Assembly: GCA_963763955.1 (NCBI GenBank)
Contig: CAVXQP010000016.1
Coordinates: forward strand, 186,001-250,000
Source of the DNA: DASUPK01 sp963763955
Lineage (GTDB): Bacteria > Actinomycetota > Thermoleophilia > Solirubrobacterales > 70-9
Direction: 5' to 3'
DNA length: 64,000 nt
In this document: positions 1-7,795 of the stretch, piece after piece
How the letters are laid out: the number at the start of each line of letters is the position of its first letter
How positions within the stretch are numbered: position 1 is the stretch's first letter
Notes under the pieces: generated by a model
Database searches by the model: none
What the model was told of the DNA's origin: nothing
What the model saw: the letters and a program-made list of their open reading frames with translations, nothing else
Program-made: the position numbers and the translations under genes

Positions 1-2
1 CG

Positions 3-221
3 AAGCCACTCACCGACGAGGTCGTCCGCGCTGCCGACGTGGTCGTGACCATGGGCTGCGGCGATGCCTGCCCCGTCTATCCGGGCAAGCACTACGAGGA
101 TTGGGAGATCGAGGATCCAGCCGGACAGTCGATGGAGGGTGTCCGTACGATCCGCGACGAGATCCAGCGCCGGGTGGAAAACCTGATCGCGACTTTGACG
201 GTCCCTGGCAGCGCGAGCTGA
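3..221 (+). CDS. arsC: Arsenate reductase, LMW-PTPase type (3' end only)
   Basis: The window opens inside this gene; about 72 C-terminal residues are visible. The segment VVTMGCGDACP followed by YEDWEIEDPAGQ matches the second half of thioredoxin- or mycothiol-coupled arsenate reductases of the low-molecular-weight phosphatase fold. It contains the two further redox cysteines and the Asp-Pro of the general-acid loop. The catalytic CX5R loop lies outside the window. These enzymes reduce arsenate to arsenite in the cytosol. A phosphoesterase and an aquaporin-like channel follow on the same strand, as in some actinobacterial ars operons. Family assignment is firm; the partner thiol is unknown. 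Confidence 0.88.
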   Translation, partial: KPLTDEVVRAADVVVTMGCGDACPVYPGKHYEDWEIEDPAGQSMEGVRTIRDEIQRRVENLIATLTVPGSAS

Positions 222-249
222 GCCGATTCCAACAGGAGGCAGAAGTCCA

Positions 250-975
250 ATGGACAGACCGAGTGTTGCTGTTATCACCGACATCCACGGCAACCTGCCT
301 GCGCTGGAAGGGGCACTTGCCCGAATCGAGGAGCTCGGCATCGAGCAGATCTACTGCGGAGGCGACCTGGTGGGCTACGGCCCCTGGCCCAATGAGGTCT
401 GCGATCTGATCCAGGAGCGGTCCATCCCGACGATCTACGGCAACTATGACTACGCGATCGGGCGCGATGACGAAGACTGCATGTGCGCCTACCCGAACCA
501 GCACGATCGCGACCTCGGGCAACTCTCGGTCAACTGGACCCTCGAGCACACCAGCCAGCCCTCCAAGGACTTCATGCGCGCGCTGCCCTTCGACCTCCGG
601 TTCGAGCTCGCCCGCAAACGCGTACTCCTAGTGCACGGATCCCCCAGGAAGGTGAACGAGTACCTCTTCGAGGACAAGCCCGCCAAAACCTTCGAGCGAA
701 TCGCCGCCGGCGCCGACTGCGACGTGCTGGTCTTCGGACATACGCACAAGCCCTGGATCCACACCTACGGCGAGACCCTGTTCGTCAACTGCGGCTCGGT
801 CGGCAAACCAAAGGACGGCGATCCGCGCGGAGGCTTTGCCGTCCTAGAGAACGAAGGCGATGGCGTGTCGGCCCGAATTGAGCGTTTCGCCTATGACGCC
901 GAATACGCCGCGAGCCAGGTCTCCGATTCGGGTCTCCCCGGTGAATACGCCGAGAAGCTGCTGATCGCGGCTTGA
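250..975 (+). CDS. Metallophosphoesterase, calcineurin-like
   Basis: A 241-residue protein with the full di-metal phosphoesterase signature: DIHGN at residues 11-15, GGDLVGYG at 37-44, GNYD at 64-67, a VHGSPR motif in the middle and GHTHKP near residue 163. The order and spacing resemble the YfcE/PP2A-like bacterial group that acts on phosphodiesters or nucleotide polyphosphates; the substrate cannot be read from sequence. An AGGAGG Shine-Dalgarno sits just before the ATG. It lies 28 bases after arsC, and its stop overlaps the start of the aquaporin gene, so the three are probably co-transcribed. A role in arsenic stress is inferred only from context. Confidence 0.88.
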   Translation: MDRPSVAVITDIHGNLPALEGALARIEELGIEQIYCGGDLVGYGPWPNEVCDLIQERSIPTIYGNYDYAIGRDDEDCMCAYPNQHDRDLGQLSVNWTLEHTSQPSKDFMRALPFDLRFELARKRVLLVHGSPRKVNEYLFEDKPAKTFERIAAGADCDVLVFGHTHKPWIHTYGETLFVNCGSVGKPKDGDPRGGFAVLENEGDGVSARIERFAYDAEYAASQVSDSGLPGEYAEKLLIAA

Positions 976-1700
976 ACGCGCCCCTGCCCCGACGCCTGTT
1001 CGCCGAGTTCCTCGGATCGGCTTTCCTCACCGCGGTCGTCATCGGCTCCGGGATCGCCGCGGCGAACCTTTCCCCTGGCGACGTCGGTCTCCAGCTCTTC
1101 GAAAATGCTGCAGCGACCGCGGCGGGCCTATTCACGATCATCCTCATGTTCGGACCCGTGTCGGGCGGGCACTTCAACCCGGTGGTCTCGTTGGTGGATG
1201 CCAGCTTCGGTGGGCTTCGCTGGCGGGATGCAGCTGCGTACATCCCCGCGCAAGTGAGCGGCTGCGTCGCTGGGGCGATCACCGCCAACGGCATGTTCGC
1301 GCTGGCGGCGATCAGCATCTCGACCAAGCACCGTGCCTCCGAGGCCCATCTGCTCGCCGAGGTGGTCGCGACCCTCGGCCTGTTGCTGGTGATCTTTTCC
1401 CTCGCCCGGACGCGGCGAGGCTCGATTGCGCCCGCCGCGGTGGGCGCGTACATCGGCGCCGCCTACTTCTTCACCAGCTCGACCAGCTTCGCCAATCCGG
1501 CGATCACAGTCGGCCGGATGTTCTCCGACACCTTCGCCGGGATCGCACCCGCCTCGGTCCCGTCCTTCGTCATCGCGCAGCTGGTTGGTGGGGTCGTTGC
1601 GATCGGTGTGATCCGGGTGCTGTATCCGGACCTGACGCCGGATGAGGCGGCCGAGGCGCTGCAGCCGCACGACGAGCAGCCGGCGGTTTCGCGCCCCTGA
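972..1700 (+). CDS. Aquaporin/MIP family channel, ars-operon type
   Basis: A 242-residue membrane protein with six predicted spans and the two half-helix motifs of major intrinsic proteins, FNPVVS at residues 68-73 and ANPAITVGR at 174-182. The usual Arg directly after the second NPA is Ile178 and an Arg appears only at 182, which suggests an altered selectivity filter. Translation starts at a TTG that overlaps the phosphoesterase stop, so coupling is likely. MIP channels in ars operons of other bacteria let arsenite or methylated arsenicals pass; this is the most likely role here, next to arsC. A glycerol or water channel is the alternative. Confidence 0.85.
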   Translation: MNAPLPRRLFAEFLGSAFLTAVVIGSGIAAANLSPGDVGLQLFENAAATAAGLFTIILMFGPVSGGHFNPVVSLVDASFGGLRWRDAAAYIPAQVSGCVAGAITANGMFALAAISISTKHRASEAHLLAEVVATLGLLLVIFSLARTRRGSIAPAAVGAYIGAAYFFTSSTSFANPAITVGRMFSDTFAGIAPASVPSFVIAQLVGGVVAIGVIRVLYPDLTPDEAAEALQPHDEQPAVSRP

Positions 1701-1713
1701 GCCCCGGCCGCGC

Positions 1714-1757
1714 TTTCACAGCCTCTTCACGGGATTCGCAGGGGCTCGTCGTACCTT
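1714..1757 (+). promoter_or_regulatory. Possible leaderless promoter with two Pho-like repeats
   Basis: TTTCAC (1714) and CTTCAC (1725) are spaced exactly 11 bases apart, like the stronger Pho boxes elsewhere in this window. A -10-like TACCTT lies at 1752-1757, seven bases before the ATG at 1765. Only two good repeats are present, so Pho control of the downstream TIM-barrel gene is a weak inference. Confidence 0.3.
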
Positions 1758-1764
1758 CGGATCG

Positions 1765-2646
1765 ATGCCTCCGAGCGACCCCAGCGAGCGCCTGGGACTC
1801 AGCATCCCCTACGACTGGTGGCCCTCCGCGCCGATCGTCAAGGAGATCGAGGCCGCCGGCTTCCGGTACGTGCAGGTGCCCTCTCCCCCGCCCTCGGTGC
1901 TGGTCAGCCCGAGGGATGCGACGCGCCACGCCGCTGCCCTTTCGGAGGCGCTGGGGACCGCTGGCCTCGAGCCGGTCCTGCACGGGCCGGGATCGGTCCG
2001 GGCGGGCACGCGCGACGGCGACCTGGCCCTCGAGGGCCTGATCTCCTACGCCGCCGAGGTGGGCGCCTCGCGCGTCGTCTACCACGCCGCCAACCTGCCG
2101 GACGAACCCGCCAGCGAGGATCCCCGGCTCGCGGAGACCCGGTCGCTGGCCGGGCTCGCGAGCCGCGCCGAGCGTCTCGGCGTGATCATCGCCCTCGAGA
2201 ACCTCGCGCCGGTTTACCCGGCCCCTGACGCCCTCTCCTTCACCCCACTGATCCTGCGGACGATGGCGAAGCGCATTTCCTCGCCGGCGGTCGGGCTCTG
2301 CCTCGACGTCGGGCACGCCAACATAGTCGCCCGCCTGCGCGGCACTGACCCGCTGGAGCTGATCGAGCCCGCGCTGGACCGCGCGGTCCTCTTCCATCTG
2401 CACGACAACCTCGGCGCCCGCCGCGGCGACCCGGGCTCCCCGGAGATCGATCCGCTGCGCCTGGACCTCCACCTGCCGCCCGGGCGCGGGAACGTGCCCT
2501 GGGAGAGGCTCGCCCCGCTCTTCGCCCGCAAGCCCGCCGCTCCCCTGATGCTCGAGGTCCATCCCCCGCGCCCCTCCGCGGCACATCTCTTCGAGGCGGC
2601 GGTCGAAGCACTCGCTCCGCCGCCCGTCGTCCCCGCCGTCGCCTAG
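1765..2646 (+). CDS. Sugar phosphate isomerase/epimerase-like TIM barrel protein
   Basis: A 293-residue protein resembling the xylose-isomerase-like TIM barrel superfamily (AP_endonuc_2). It contains barrel strands such as RVVYHAANL, a metal-ligand Glu in VIIALENL, and the LCLDVGHAN segment (Asp/His metal ligands) with HLHDN further on, then LEVHPP near the C terminus. The family includes sugar isomerases, epimerases, inosose dehydratases and endonuclease IV, so the substrate is unknown. The ATG at 1765 is chosen because the protein similarity starts there and a -10-like hexamer lies seven bases upstream. The stop overlaps the convergent gene's stop in a CTAG. Confidence 0.78.
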   Translation: MPPSDPSERLGLSIPYDWWPSAPIVKEIEAAGFRYVQVPSPPPSVLVSPRDATRHAAALSEALGTAGLEPVLHGPGSVRAGTRDGDLALEGLISYAAEVGASRVVYHAANLPDEPASEDPRLAETRSLAGLASRAERLGVIIALENLAPVYPAPDALSFTPLILRTMAKRISSPAVGLCLDVGHANIVARLRGTDPLELIEPALDRAVLFHLHDNLGARRGDPGSPEIDPLRLDLHLPPGRGNVPWERLAPLFARKPAAPLMLEVHPPRPSAAHLFEAAVEALAPPPVVPAVA

Positions 2647-3938
2647 CTGCCGGTCAGCGTTCCCTGACCCTGGCTCGGGTCGTCAGCGCCGTTCGCCCCC
2701 TGGTCGCTCGTGACGCCGCGCAGCGTCAGGTTCCCGCTGCCGTCGATGTCCACCGCGACCTGAACCGCCTCCCCGGGGCTCAGCTTGGACTGATCGATTG
2801 CAGGCGGGACGCTGAGAAATGGCAGATCGCGTCCCGCCTCGCGGATGTCGTCGGCCGAGAGCACCAGGCCCGCCGAGCAGCCAGTCTGCTGGACCACCGC
2901 CTCGAAGAGAGCGTTGGTCTGCTGGGCGTTGACGCTCAGTGAGGTCTGGGTGAGCTCCAGCGTCTTCGGGTCCTGCGCCGGTACCCCGTTCTGCTCGCTG
3001 CCGGACGGGTTGCACGGCGCCGGGTAGAGCGTGAAGTCCGAAACCGGGATCGGATCGACCGGGACGAAGGGCGCGCCGACATGGACTCCAACCTGGACCT
3101 GGGACCCGACCGCGGGGAGCGGCGCCCCGGACGGTGAGCTGACCAGGACCGAGGCGCCTAGCGACGAGACCGCGTAAACGAAGTGATCAGGGCCGGACGG
3201 CGCACTGCTGCACGGGGTCGACCGATGCTCCAGGTCCGCGCAGTAGGTGACGGTGCCCAGGAAGCTCGCGCTGTCGGCGGTGCCCGTCGCCTTCCGGTTG
3301 CCCTGTTCGGCGTAGGTGCCGTTCTTCAGCTTCCGCACCGGGCTCTCGACCTGATCGCCGACGTTCGGCAGCGCTGCGGCGTGGATGGAGATCAAGCCGC
3401 CGTTCGAGGCGATCGTGTAGCTCTGGGCGACCGGATTGGTGCGAACCACGGTCCCGGCGAAGGTGATCGGCTGCTCCTTCTGCTTCTTCTTCTTTTTCGT
3501 GCCTCCGCCACCGCCACCGCCTCCACCACCGGAACCGGTCGAGGCGAAGGTGGAGAAAGGCGCGGAGGATGGTGCCGGGGCGCTCGCCCCACCGCCACCG
3601 CCGCCGCCCGCGGGAGCCGTCGAGGTGGCGGGCGGCGGAGCCTGGGCCACCACGGTGGGAGCCGGCGTGGCGGCGAGAATTCCCCCGACGTTCGGGCTGA
3701 TCGCCGTCCCCACGACGACCCCGAAGCCGAGGGCGATCGCCGCGAAGGTGCTCGCCATCTGAATTGGAATCGGAAGCGCGAAGGTCCAGCGGCCGGCGGC
3801 TGGGAGCTCGGAGACGGGCGCCGGGAGGGCATACGGGAGGGCGAGCGGCGGCCCAACGCGCTGGCCGCACTCGACGCAATAGCGCTGGTCGGTGGCGAGC
3901 TGCGCACCGCAACTCGAACACGGACCGCGGACGTTCAT
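2643..3938 (-). CDS. Zinc-ribbon membrane-anchored protein with OB-like extracellular region (pst operon)
   Basis: About 431 residues. The N terminus is a zinc ribbon (CSSCGAQ and CVECGQR) containing the segment LATDQRYC, also present in the first zinc-ribbon protein of this operon (4478-5116). One transmembrane helix follows near residues 50-80. Next comes a Gly/Pro/Ser-rich linker ending in a lysine cluster, then two regions with the look of small beta-barrels (starting at ITFAGTVV and ASFLGTVTY) and an acidic tail. The outside part is probably extracytoplasmic. A GTG at 3953 is an alternative start, but the ATG at 3938 has GGGGAGG just before it. It is the last gene of the pstSCAB-lipoprotein-zinc-ribbon operon. 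Function unknown. Confidence 0.75.
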   Translation of the reverse strand: MNVRGPCSSCGAQLATDQRYCVECGQRVGPPLALPYALPAPVSELPAAGRWTFALPIPIQMASTFAAIALGFGVVVGTAISPNVGGILAATPAPTVVAQAPPPATSTAPAGGGGGGGASAPAPSSAPFSTFASTGSGGGGGGGGGGTKKKKKQKEQPITFAGTVVRTNPVAQSYTIASNGGLISIHAAALPNVGDQVESPVRKLKNGTYAEQGNRKATGTADSASFLGTVTYCADLEHRSTPCSSAPSGPDHFVYAVSSLGASVLVSSPSGAPLPAVGSQVQVGVHVGAPFVPVDPIPVSDFTLYPAPCNPSGSEQNGVPAQDPKTLELTQTSLSVNAQQTNALFEAVVQQTGCSAGLVLSADDIREAGRDLPFLSVPPAIDQSKLSPGEAVQVAVDIDGSGNLTLRGVTSDQGANGADDPSQGQGTLTGS

Positions 3939-3956
3939 GCCCTCCCCGGCCACGCC

Positions 3957-4484
3957 CTAGGAGCCCGTCGGCTTCGCCTTCGGCTCCTGTTCGGACTTGG
4001 CGGCGGGCCTGAGCTCGTTGCCACACTGCCAGCAGAAGACGGCGCCGCGGGCCTGCAGCGCTCCACAGGCCGGGCAGCTGCCGGCGGCGCCTGCGTTGCC
4101 CAGCTTCAGGAGGCGCTCGATCTGACCGAGCTCCGCGTCTACCTCCTGAAGCTTGGCGGACTGCTTGTTGAGCACGTCGAGCCGATAGTGATCGCGGCTG
4201 GCCATCTCGTAGGCGATGCCACCGAGATCCCATTGGAGCTCGGCGAACTTGCGCGAGAGCTCCTCACGCTGCTTGAGCAGCTCAGGCTGCCCCACAGGCG
4301 TCCCGACCGCGGAGGCGCCGTTGCCGGCGGCCTTCGTCACTGCCTTTCGGCTACCGCCCTTCCCCGGAGGGCTGACACCGGAGGGCTTGACGATCGCTCG
4401 AGGCGGCCTTCCCGACTGGCGAAGCGTCTCCATGAACCCCGGCCTCTTCGCGGCTGGCTTTCGTGGCTGCGCCATGCTCAGCAC
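3957..4484 (-). CDS. Soluble coiled-coil protein with C-terminal zinc ribbon (pst operon)
   Basis: About 172-175 residues. A basic N terminus rich in Lys, Arg and Pro is followed by a helical segment (about residues 65-125) with heptad-like Leu spacing that should form a coiled coil. The C terminus holds a zinc ribbon, CPACGALQ and CWQCGNE. There is no signal peptide or membrane helix, so it is probably cytosolic. It overlaps the upstream zinc-ribbon gene by a few bases; starts at GTG 4484 or ATG 4475 are both possible. Its place between two membrane-anchored zinc-ribbon proteins suggests it is a partner of theirs, which is inference. No named family recognised. Confidence 0.72.
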   Translation of the reverse strand: MLSMAQPRKPAAKRPGFMETLRQSGRPPRAIVKPSGVSPPGKGGSRKAVTKAAGNGASAVGTPVGQPELLKQREELSRKFAELQWDLGGIAYEMASRDHYRLDVLNKQSAKLQEVDAELGQIERLLKLGNAGAAGSCPACGALQARGAVFCWQCGNELRPAAKSEQEPKAKPTGS

Positions 4485-5116
4485 CCGATGCAGGTCGCGG
4501 AGCTGCCCCCGCCCGCCTGTCCGTTCGGATCGAGCGGTGCGGGCTTACCCTGCGTCGCCACGACATCCGGCCCGTTCTTCGCATTCTGCTGGGTCGATGC
4601 GCCCGTGTTCGCCGCCTGGATCCCCTGCGTCGATCCGCTGCCGCCCTGGACGACGTTACCCGCCCCGGGAGCGGTGCCGCCACCCTTCGCGGCCTTGGCC
4701 TTGGTGTTGCTCGCCGTGGTGGCTGTCGTGTCGGTGGGCGCCGCCGCGGCGGCGGTCGTGGTCGGTGCTGCCTGGGCCGCAACCGTCTGGGTGCCGTTGT
4801 TGCCCTTCTTGCCGATCAGCACCCCGAGCAGCAACATCACACCAAGGAGTGCAATGGCGAGGATCGCGAATACGGGGGTCCACTGCGGGTTCCCAGCCCC
4901 GCTCGACGCAGCCACCGCGCCATCGGCGGGCTGCACGCCACGGTTCAGACGGCTCTCGTAGTCGACCCGGGACTCGCCACGGCGCCGACCGCAGTTGAGG
5001 CAGTACCGCTGATCCGTCGCCAGCACGGAGCCACACTGCTCACAGGTCTCTCCTTCTTGACCCACCACGGGCAGGCCGAGGGTCTCGGTAGAACTCTCGC
5101 CCGTCGTCGATGCCAT
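4478..5116 (-). CDS. Zinc-ribbon single-pass membrane protein (pst operon)
   Basis: A 212-residue protein with an N-terminal zinc ribbon (CEQCGSV, then CLNCGRR) around residues 25-45, one strong transmembrane helix near 80-105 ending in the basic stop KK, and a long Ala/Thr- then Gly/Asn-rich tail that ends with CIGC. The ribbon shares the run ATDQRYC with the protein at 2643-3938, so the two probably arose by duplication. The ribbon is predicted inside and the tail outside. The gene follows the lipoprotein gene after 23 bases and overlaps the next gene, so it belongs to the pst operon. Biochemical role unknown. Confidence 0.74.
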   Translation of the reverse strand: MASTTGESSTETLGLPVVGQEGETCEQCGSVLATDQRYCLNCGRRRGESRVDYESRLNRGVQPADGAVAASSGAGNPQWTPVFAILAIALLGVMLLLGVLIGKKGNNGTQTVAAQAAPTTTAAAAAPTDTTATTASNTKAKAAKGGGTAPGAGNVVQGGSGSTQGIQAANTGASTQQNAKNGPDVVATQGKPAPLDPNGQAGGGSSATCIGC

Positions 5117-5139
5117 CTGAATCGTGCCTCCTGAGCTTG

Positions 5140-5865
5140 CTATTGCAGGGTAGTCGGGGGCGCCTGAATGGTCACATCAGCGCCCACCGGGTTGCCGATG
5201 AAGTAGATGGTGTAGCTGGCAGGCTTCGCGCCGACCTTGAGGGCCTTGATCTGGCCTCTGCCGGCCGCCACGATCCGTCCGCCTTGGCGGGCCACCGCAA
5301 ACAGAATCAGGTGCTCCTGGTCGATCTTCGACTTGTCGGTCACCGTTCCGGACACCTTGGGCCCTGAGAAGTCATGCCCCGCCTTTGGCGGGCTGACCGA
5401 CAGCTCCGGCAGCCCACCCGAGGGCACCTTGCCCTCGGGCTGGCCGACCGTCACCTTGGCGGTCGTACCCTGGCCCGTGACCTGGTCGTTGACCCAGTAG
5501 AAGGTCTCGTCCGGCTTGATCACTGCGACGTGGTTTAGCGCGAAATCAAGCCCGGCTGTGTTGTTTTCGTAAACGGAGGCTCGCTTGGCGTCCTTGATGT
5601 CGACAAGGATGGGCAAGTTGACGAGCGTCCGGTTCGACTCGTTCTTCAGTTCCACCACGATCGCATCACCATTCTGATCGTGAAGAAGAGCGGTGTTGAC
5701 GACCTTCACGTCCTTGCTCGGGTGGTTGATGACCAGCGGCTTGGGCGCGGCCGCCTGCGCTCGGGCCTGGATGATCTTGGCCTTGTCCTGGCTCGACTGG
5801 CAAGCGGTGAGCATGACCCCCGCCGCAACCGCCAATGCCAGAACGATGATTCGCCATCGGCTCAA
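5140..5865 (-). CDS. Lipoprotein encoded in the pst operon
   Basis: A 241-residue exported protein. The N terminus is a lipoprotein signal: MSRWR, a hydrophobic stretch, then LTAC with the acylated Cys at about residue 22. A short helical Ala/Gln stretch follows, then a beta-rich domain, with phrases such as VVELKNESNRTLVNLP typical of immunoglobulin-like extracytoplasmic folds. Its start overlaps the pstB stop by four bases, so it is translationally coupled to a phosphate importer. A role as accessory or docking protein for the transporter is inferred only from linkage; I recognise no named family. Confidence 0.75.
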   Translation of the reverse strand: MSRWRIIVLALAVAAGVMLTACQSSQDKAKIIQARAQAAAPKPLVINHPSKDVKVVNTALLHDQNGDAIVVELKNESNRTLVNLPILVDIKDAKRASVYENNTAGLDFALNHVAVIKPDETFYWVNDQVTGQGTTAKVTVGQPEGKVPSGGLPELSVSPPKAGHDFSGPKVSGTVTDKSKIDQEHLILFAVARQGGRIVAAGRGQIKALKVGAKPASYTIYFIGNPVGADVTIQAPPTTLQ

Positions 5866-6782
5866 CCGAACCCTCCGCTGACGTACTCGCGGGTGCGCTT
5901 CGCCTTGGGCGCACCAAAGACCTGATCGGCTTCGCCGTACTCCACCAGGTCGCCCAGGTACATGAAGCCCACCCTGTCCGCCACCCGATAGGCCTGCTGA
6001 AGGTTGTGGGTGACGATCACGATCGCGATGTCGGCTCGCAGTTTCATGACGAGCTCCTCGATGATCGTGGTGGAGCGCGGATCAAGCGCCGAACAGGGCT
6101 CGTCCAGCAGCAGCACCTCGGGATTGACCGCCAGCGATCTCGCGATGCAGAGCCGCTGCTGCTGACCGCCGGACAGCCGAAGCGCCGGATGGGTGAGGTT
6201 GTCCTTGACCTCCTCGAGCACGCCGGCACGGTCGAGCGCCTCCTCAACGGACGGCCGCAGGGCGGCGCGGGAGGGCCGCCGTGAGCCCCGCTCGCGCAGG
6301 CCGTAGGCCACGTTGTCGAAGACGCTCATCGGGAACGGGTTGGGCTGTTGGAAGACCATTCCGACCTGGCGCCTGAGCTCAGTGACATCCCGGCGGTCGA
6401 CGTCTTCGTCGTCCAGATAGATGGTGCCGCTGCGAGTCGCGGTCGGCGTCTGGTCCACAAGCCTGTTGAGCGAGCGCAGCAGGGTGGTCTTTCCACACCC
6501 GGAGGGGCCGATCAGGCCGAGAACCTCGCCCTGGTTCACGGGCAAGCTGACCGCCTTGACGGCCGGCTTGCCCGCATAGGCGACTCCTAGCTCGTCGGTG
6601 CGCATGCGCTCCTTGACCGTGCCCCGCTTGCCCTCGCGCTTGCGTGGAGCGCTGAGCAGGCCGGATGCGCCCTCCTTGACCGTCTGGCCAGCTCCGTTTC
6701 GCCCCTTCGGCGGCTCGACGATCGTCGGCTCGTCGTCCACCACGATGCGGCGAACGGGAGGCGGCTTCTTCAGCGGGCCCAT
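5862..6782 (-). CDS. pstB: Phosphate ABC transporter ATP-binding protein PstB (copy 1)
   Basis: A 306-residue ATPase that drives phosphate import through PstCA. Walker A GPSGCGKT is at residues 92-99, the Q-loop near 145, the signature LSGGQQQ at 203-209, Walker B LLLDEP at 224-229 and the switch His at 259. TREYVSGGFG at the C terminus is characteristic of PstB. About 60 extra basic, Pro-rich N-terminal residues precede the usual start of the family; the second copy in this window has a shorter extension. The gene overlaps pstA upstream and the lipoprotein gene downstream. Confidence 0.95.
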   Translation of the reverse strand: MGPLKKPPPVRRIVVDDEPTIVEPPKGRNGAGQTVKEGASGLLSAPRKREGKRGTVKERMRTDELGVAYAGKPAVKAVSLPVNQGEVLGLIGPSGCGKTTLLRSLNRLVDQTPTATRSGTIYLDDEDVDRRDVTELRRQVGMVFQQPNPFPMSVFDNVAYGLRERGSRRPSRAALRPSVEEALDRAGVLEEVKDNLTHPALRLSGGQQQRLCIARSLAVNPEVLLLDEPCSALDPRSTTIIEELVMKLRADIAIVIVTHNLQQAYRVADRVGFMYLGDLVEYGEADQVFGAPKAKRTREYVSGGFG

Positions 6783-7795
6783 GGATCACTCCTTTGGCGT
6801 GAGAACAGATCGACCACGAAATTCATCAGGATGACGATCATCAACAGGACGAACGCGGCGGCATAGGCCTTCGTCGGGGAGTTGCCTTCACCGGCTGGGG
6901 AGTTCGCGTAGACGAAGCTCGTCAGGGTGCTCCCCGTGCCCCGGAGCGTACCCACCAGGGGTGCGTTTCCGTAGGGCTGCAGGGTGAGCGACGCACCCAG
7001 CAGGATGACGACGATCGCCGTGTCACCCGCGATCCGTCCCATGCCCAGCGTCGCCCCCGTGGCGATGCCCTTGCGCGATGCCGGCAGCAGGACGCGGCGA
7101 ATCGTGGAGATCTTGTCCTTGCCGAGCGCATACGACGCTTCGCGAACGTGGGCCGGAATCGACTGCAGCGCCTCTCGGGTTGAGCCGACCACGAGCGGCA
7201 GCGCGATCAGGGACATCATGATCCCCGCGATGAAGAAGGAACGACCGAAGACCGCGCCCCCCTGAGCGGTGAACGAGAGGAACCCGAAGAAGCCCTTGCT
7301 GAAGATCAGCAGCCCGAAGATCGCCAGAACGATCGTCGGAGTCCCGGCGACGATCTCGACCCCGGACTCAACGGCTCGCGCGAGCCAGGCCGGTCGCCCG
7401 TACTCGCTCAACCAGACGGCGGTGGCGACGCCGATCGGAAGAGCGATCAGGATGCCCAGCGTGGTCAGGATCAGGGTTCCCTCGATCGGATCGAGATAGC
7501 CGCCGCTGGTTCCGGTGATGGTCGTCGTCGACTGCACGATCGGGTGCTGGCCGATTGCGCTGAGATTGACGTACTGGAGACCGCGCACCAGCATGTAGAT
7601 GACGATCGACGCCGCGATCGCGCAGAGCAGCAGACCGCTGAACCAGGCGGCGGCCAGACCGATGCGATCGCCGATGCTCCAGGGCACGACCTCCTCGTCC
7701 TTCAGCAGGCCGCGATCGCGGCGTGGAAGCCTGGGGCGCGGCAGCTTCGGCGCCCGTAAACCCTGTCGCCTCCCCTCTGTCGCGGGTGTGCTCAT
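6770..7795 (-). CDS. pstA: Phosphate ABC transporter permease PstA (copy 1)
   Basis: A 341-residue inner-membrane permease with a basic cytosolic N terminus of about 45 residues and six predicted helices. The segment GTLILTTLGILIALPIGV begins the permease core, and the EAA-type loop (REASYALG followed by ISTIRRVLLP) that contacts PstB is clear. YLDPIEGTL in the first periplasmic region is typical of PstA. Start and stop overlap pstC and pstB. It pairs with PstC to form the phosphate channel. Confidence 0.93.
   Translation of the reverse strand: MSTPATEGRRQGLRAPKLPRPRLPRRDRGLLKDEEVVPWSIGDRIGLAAAWFSGLLLCAIAASIVIYMLVRGLQYVNLSAIGQHPIVQSTTTITGTSGGYLDPIEGTLILTTLGILIALPIGVATAVWLSEYGRPAWLARAVESGVEIVAGTPTIVLAIFGLLIFSKGFFGFLSFTAQGGAVFGRSFFIAGIMMSLIALPLVVGSTREALQSIPAHVREASYALGKDKISTIRRVLLPASRKGIATGATLGMGRIAGDTAIVVILLGASLTLQPYGNAPLVGTLRGTGSTLTSFVYANSPAGEGNSPTKAYAAAFVLLMIVILMNFVVDLFSRQRSDPWAR

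Noticed and set aside
3510..3620. GGC/CCG-rich short repeats resembling a microsatellite
   Set aside because: They encode the Gly/Pro/Ser-rich linker of the membrane zinc-ribbon protein, and the reading frame is intact.
3183..4961. A 592-codon plus-strand frame through the zinc-ribbon genes
   Set aside because: It is antisense to three overlapping minus-strand genes with zinc-ribbon, signal and membrane motifs. The long frame comes from high GC at third positions, and its protein is low-complexity Arg/Gly/Pro.
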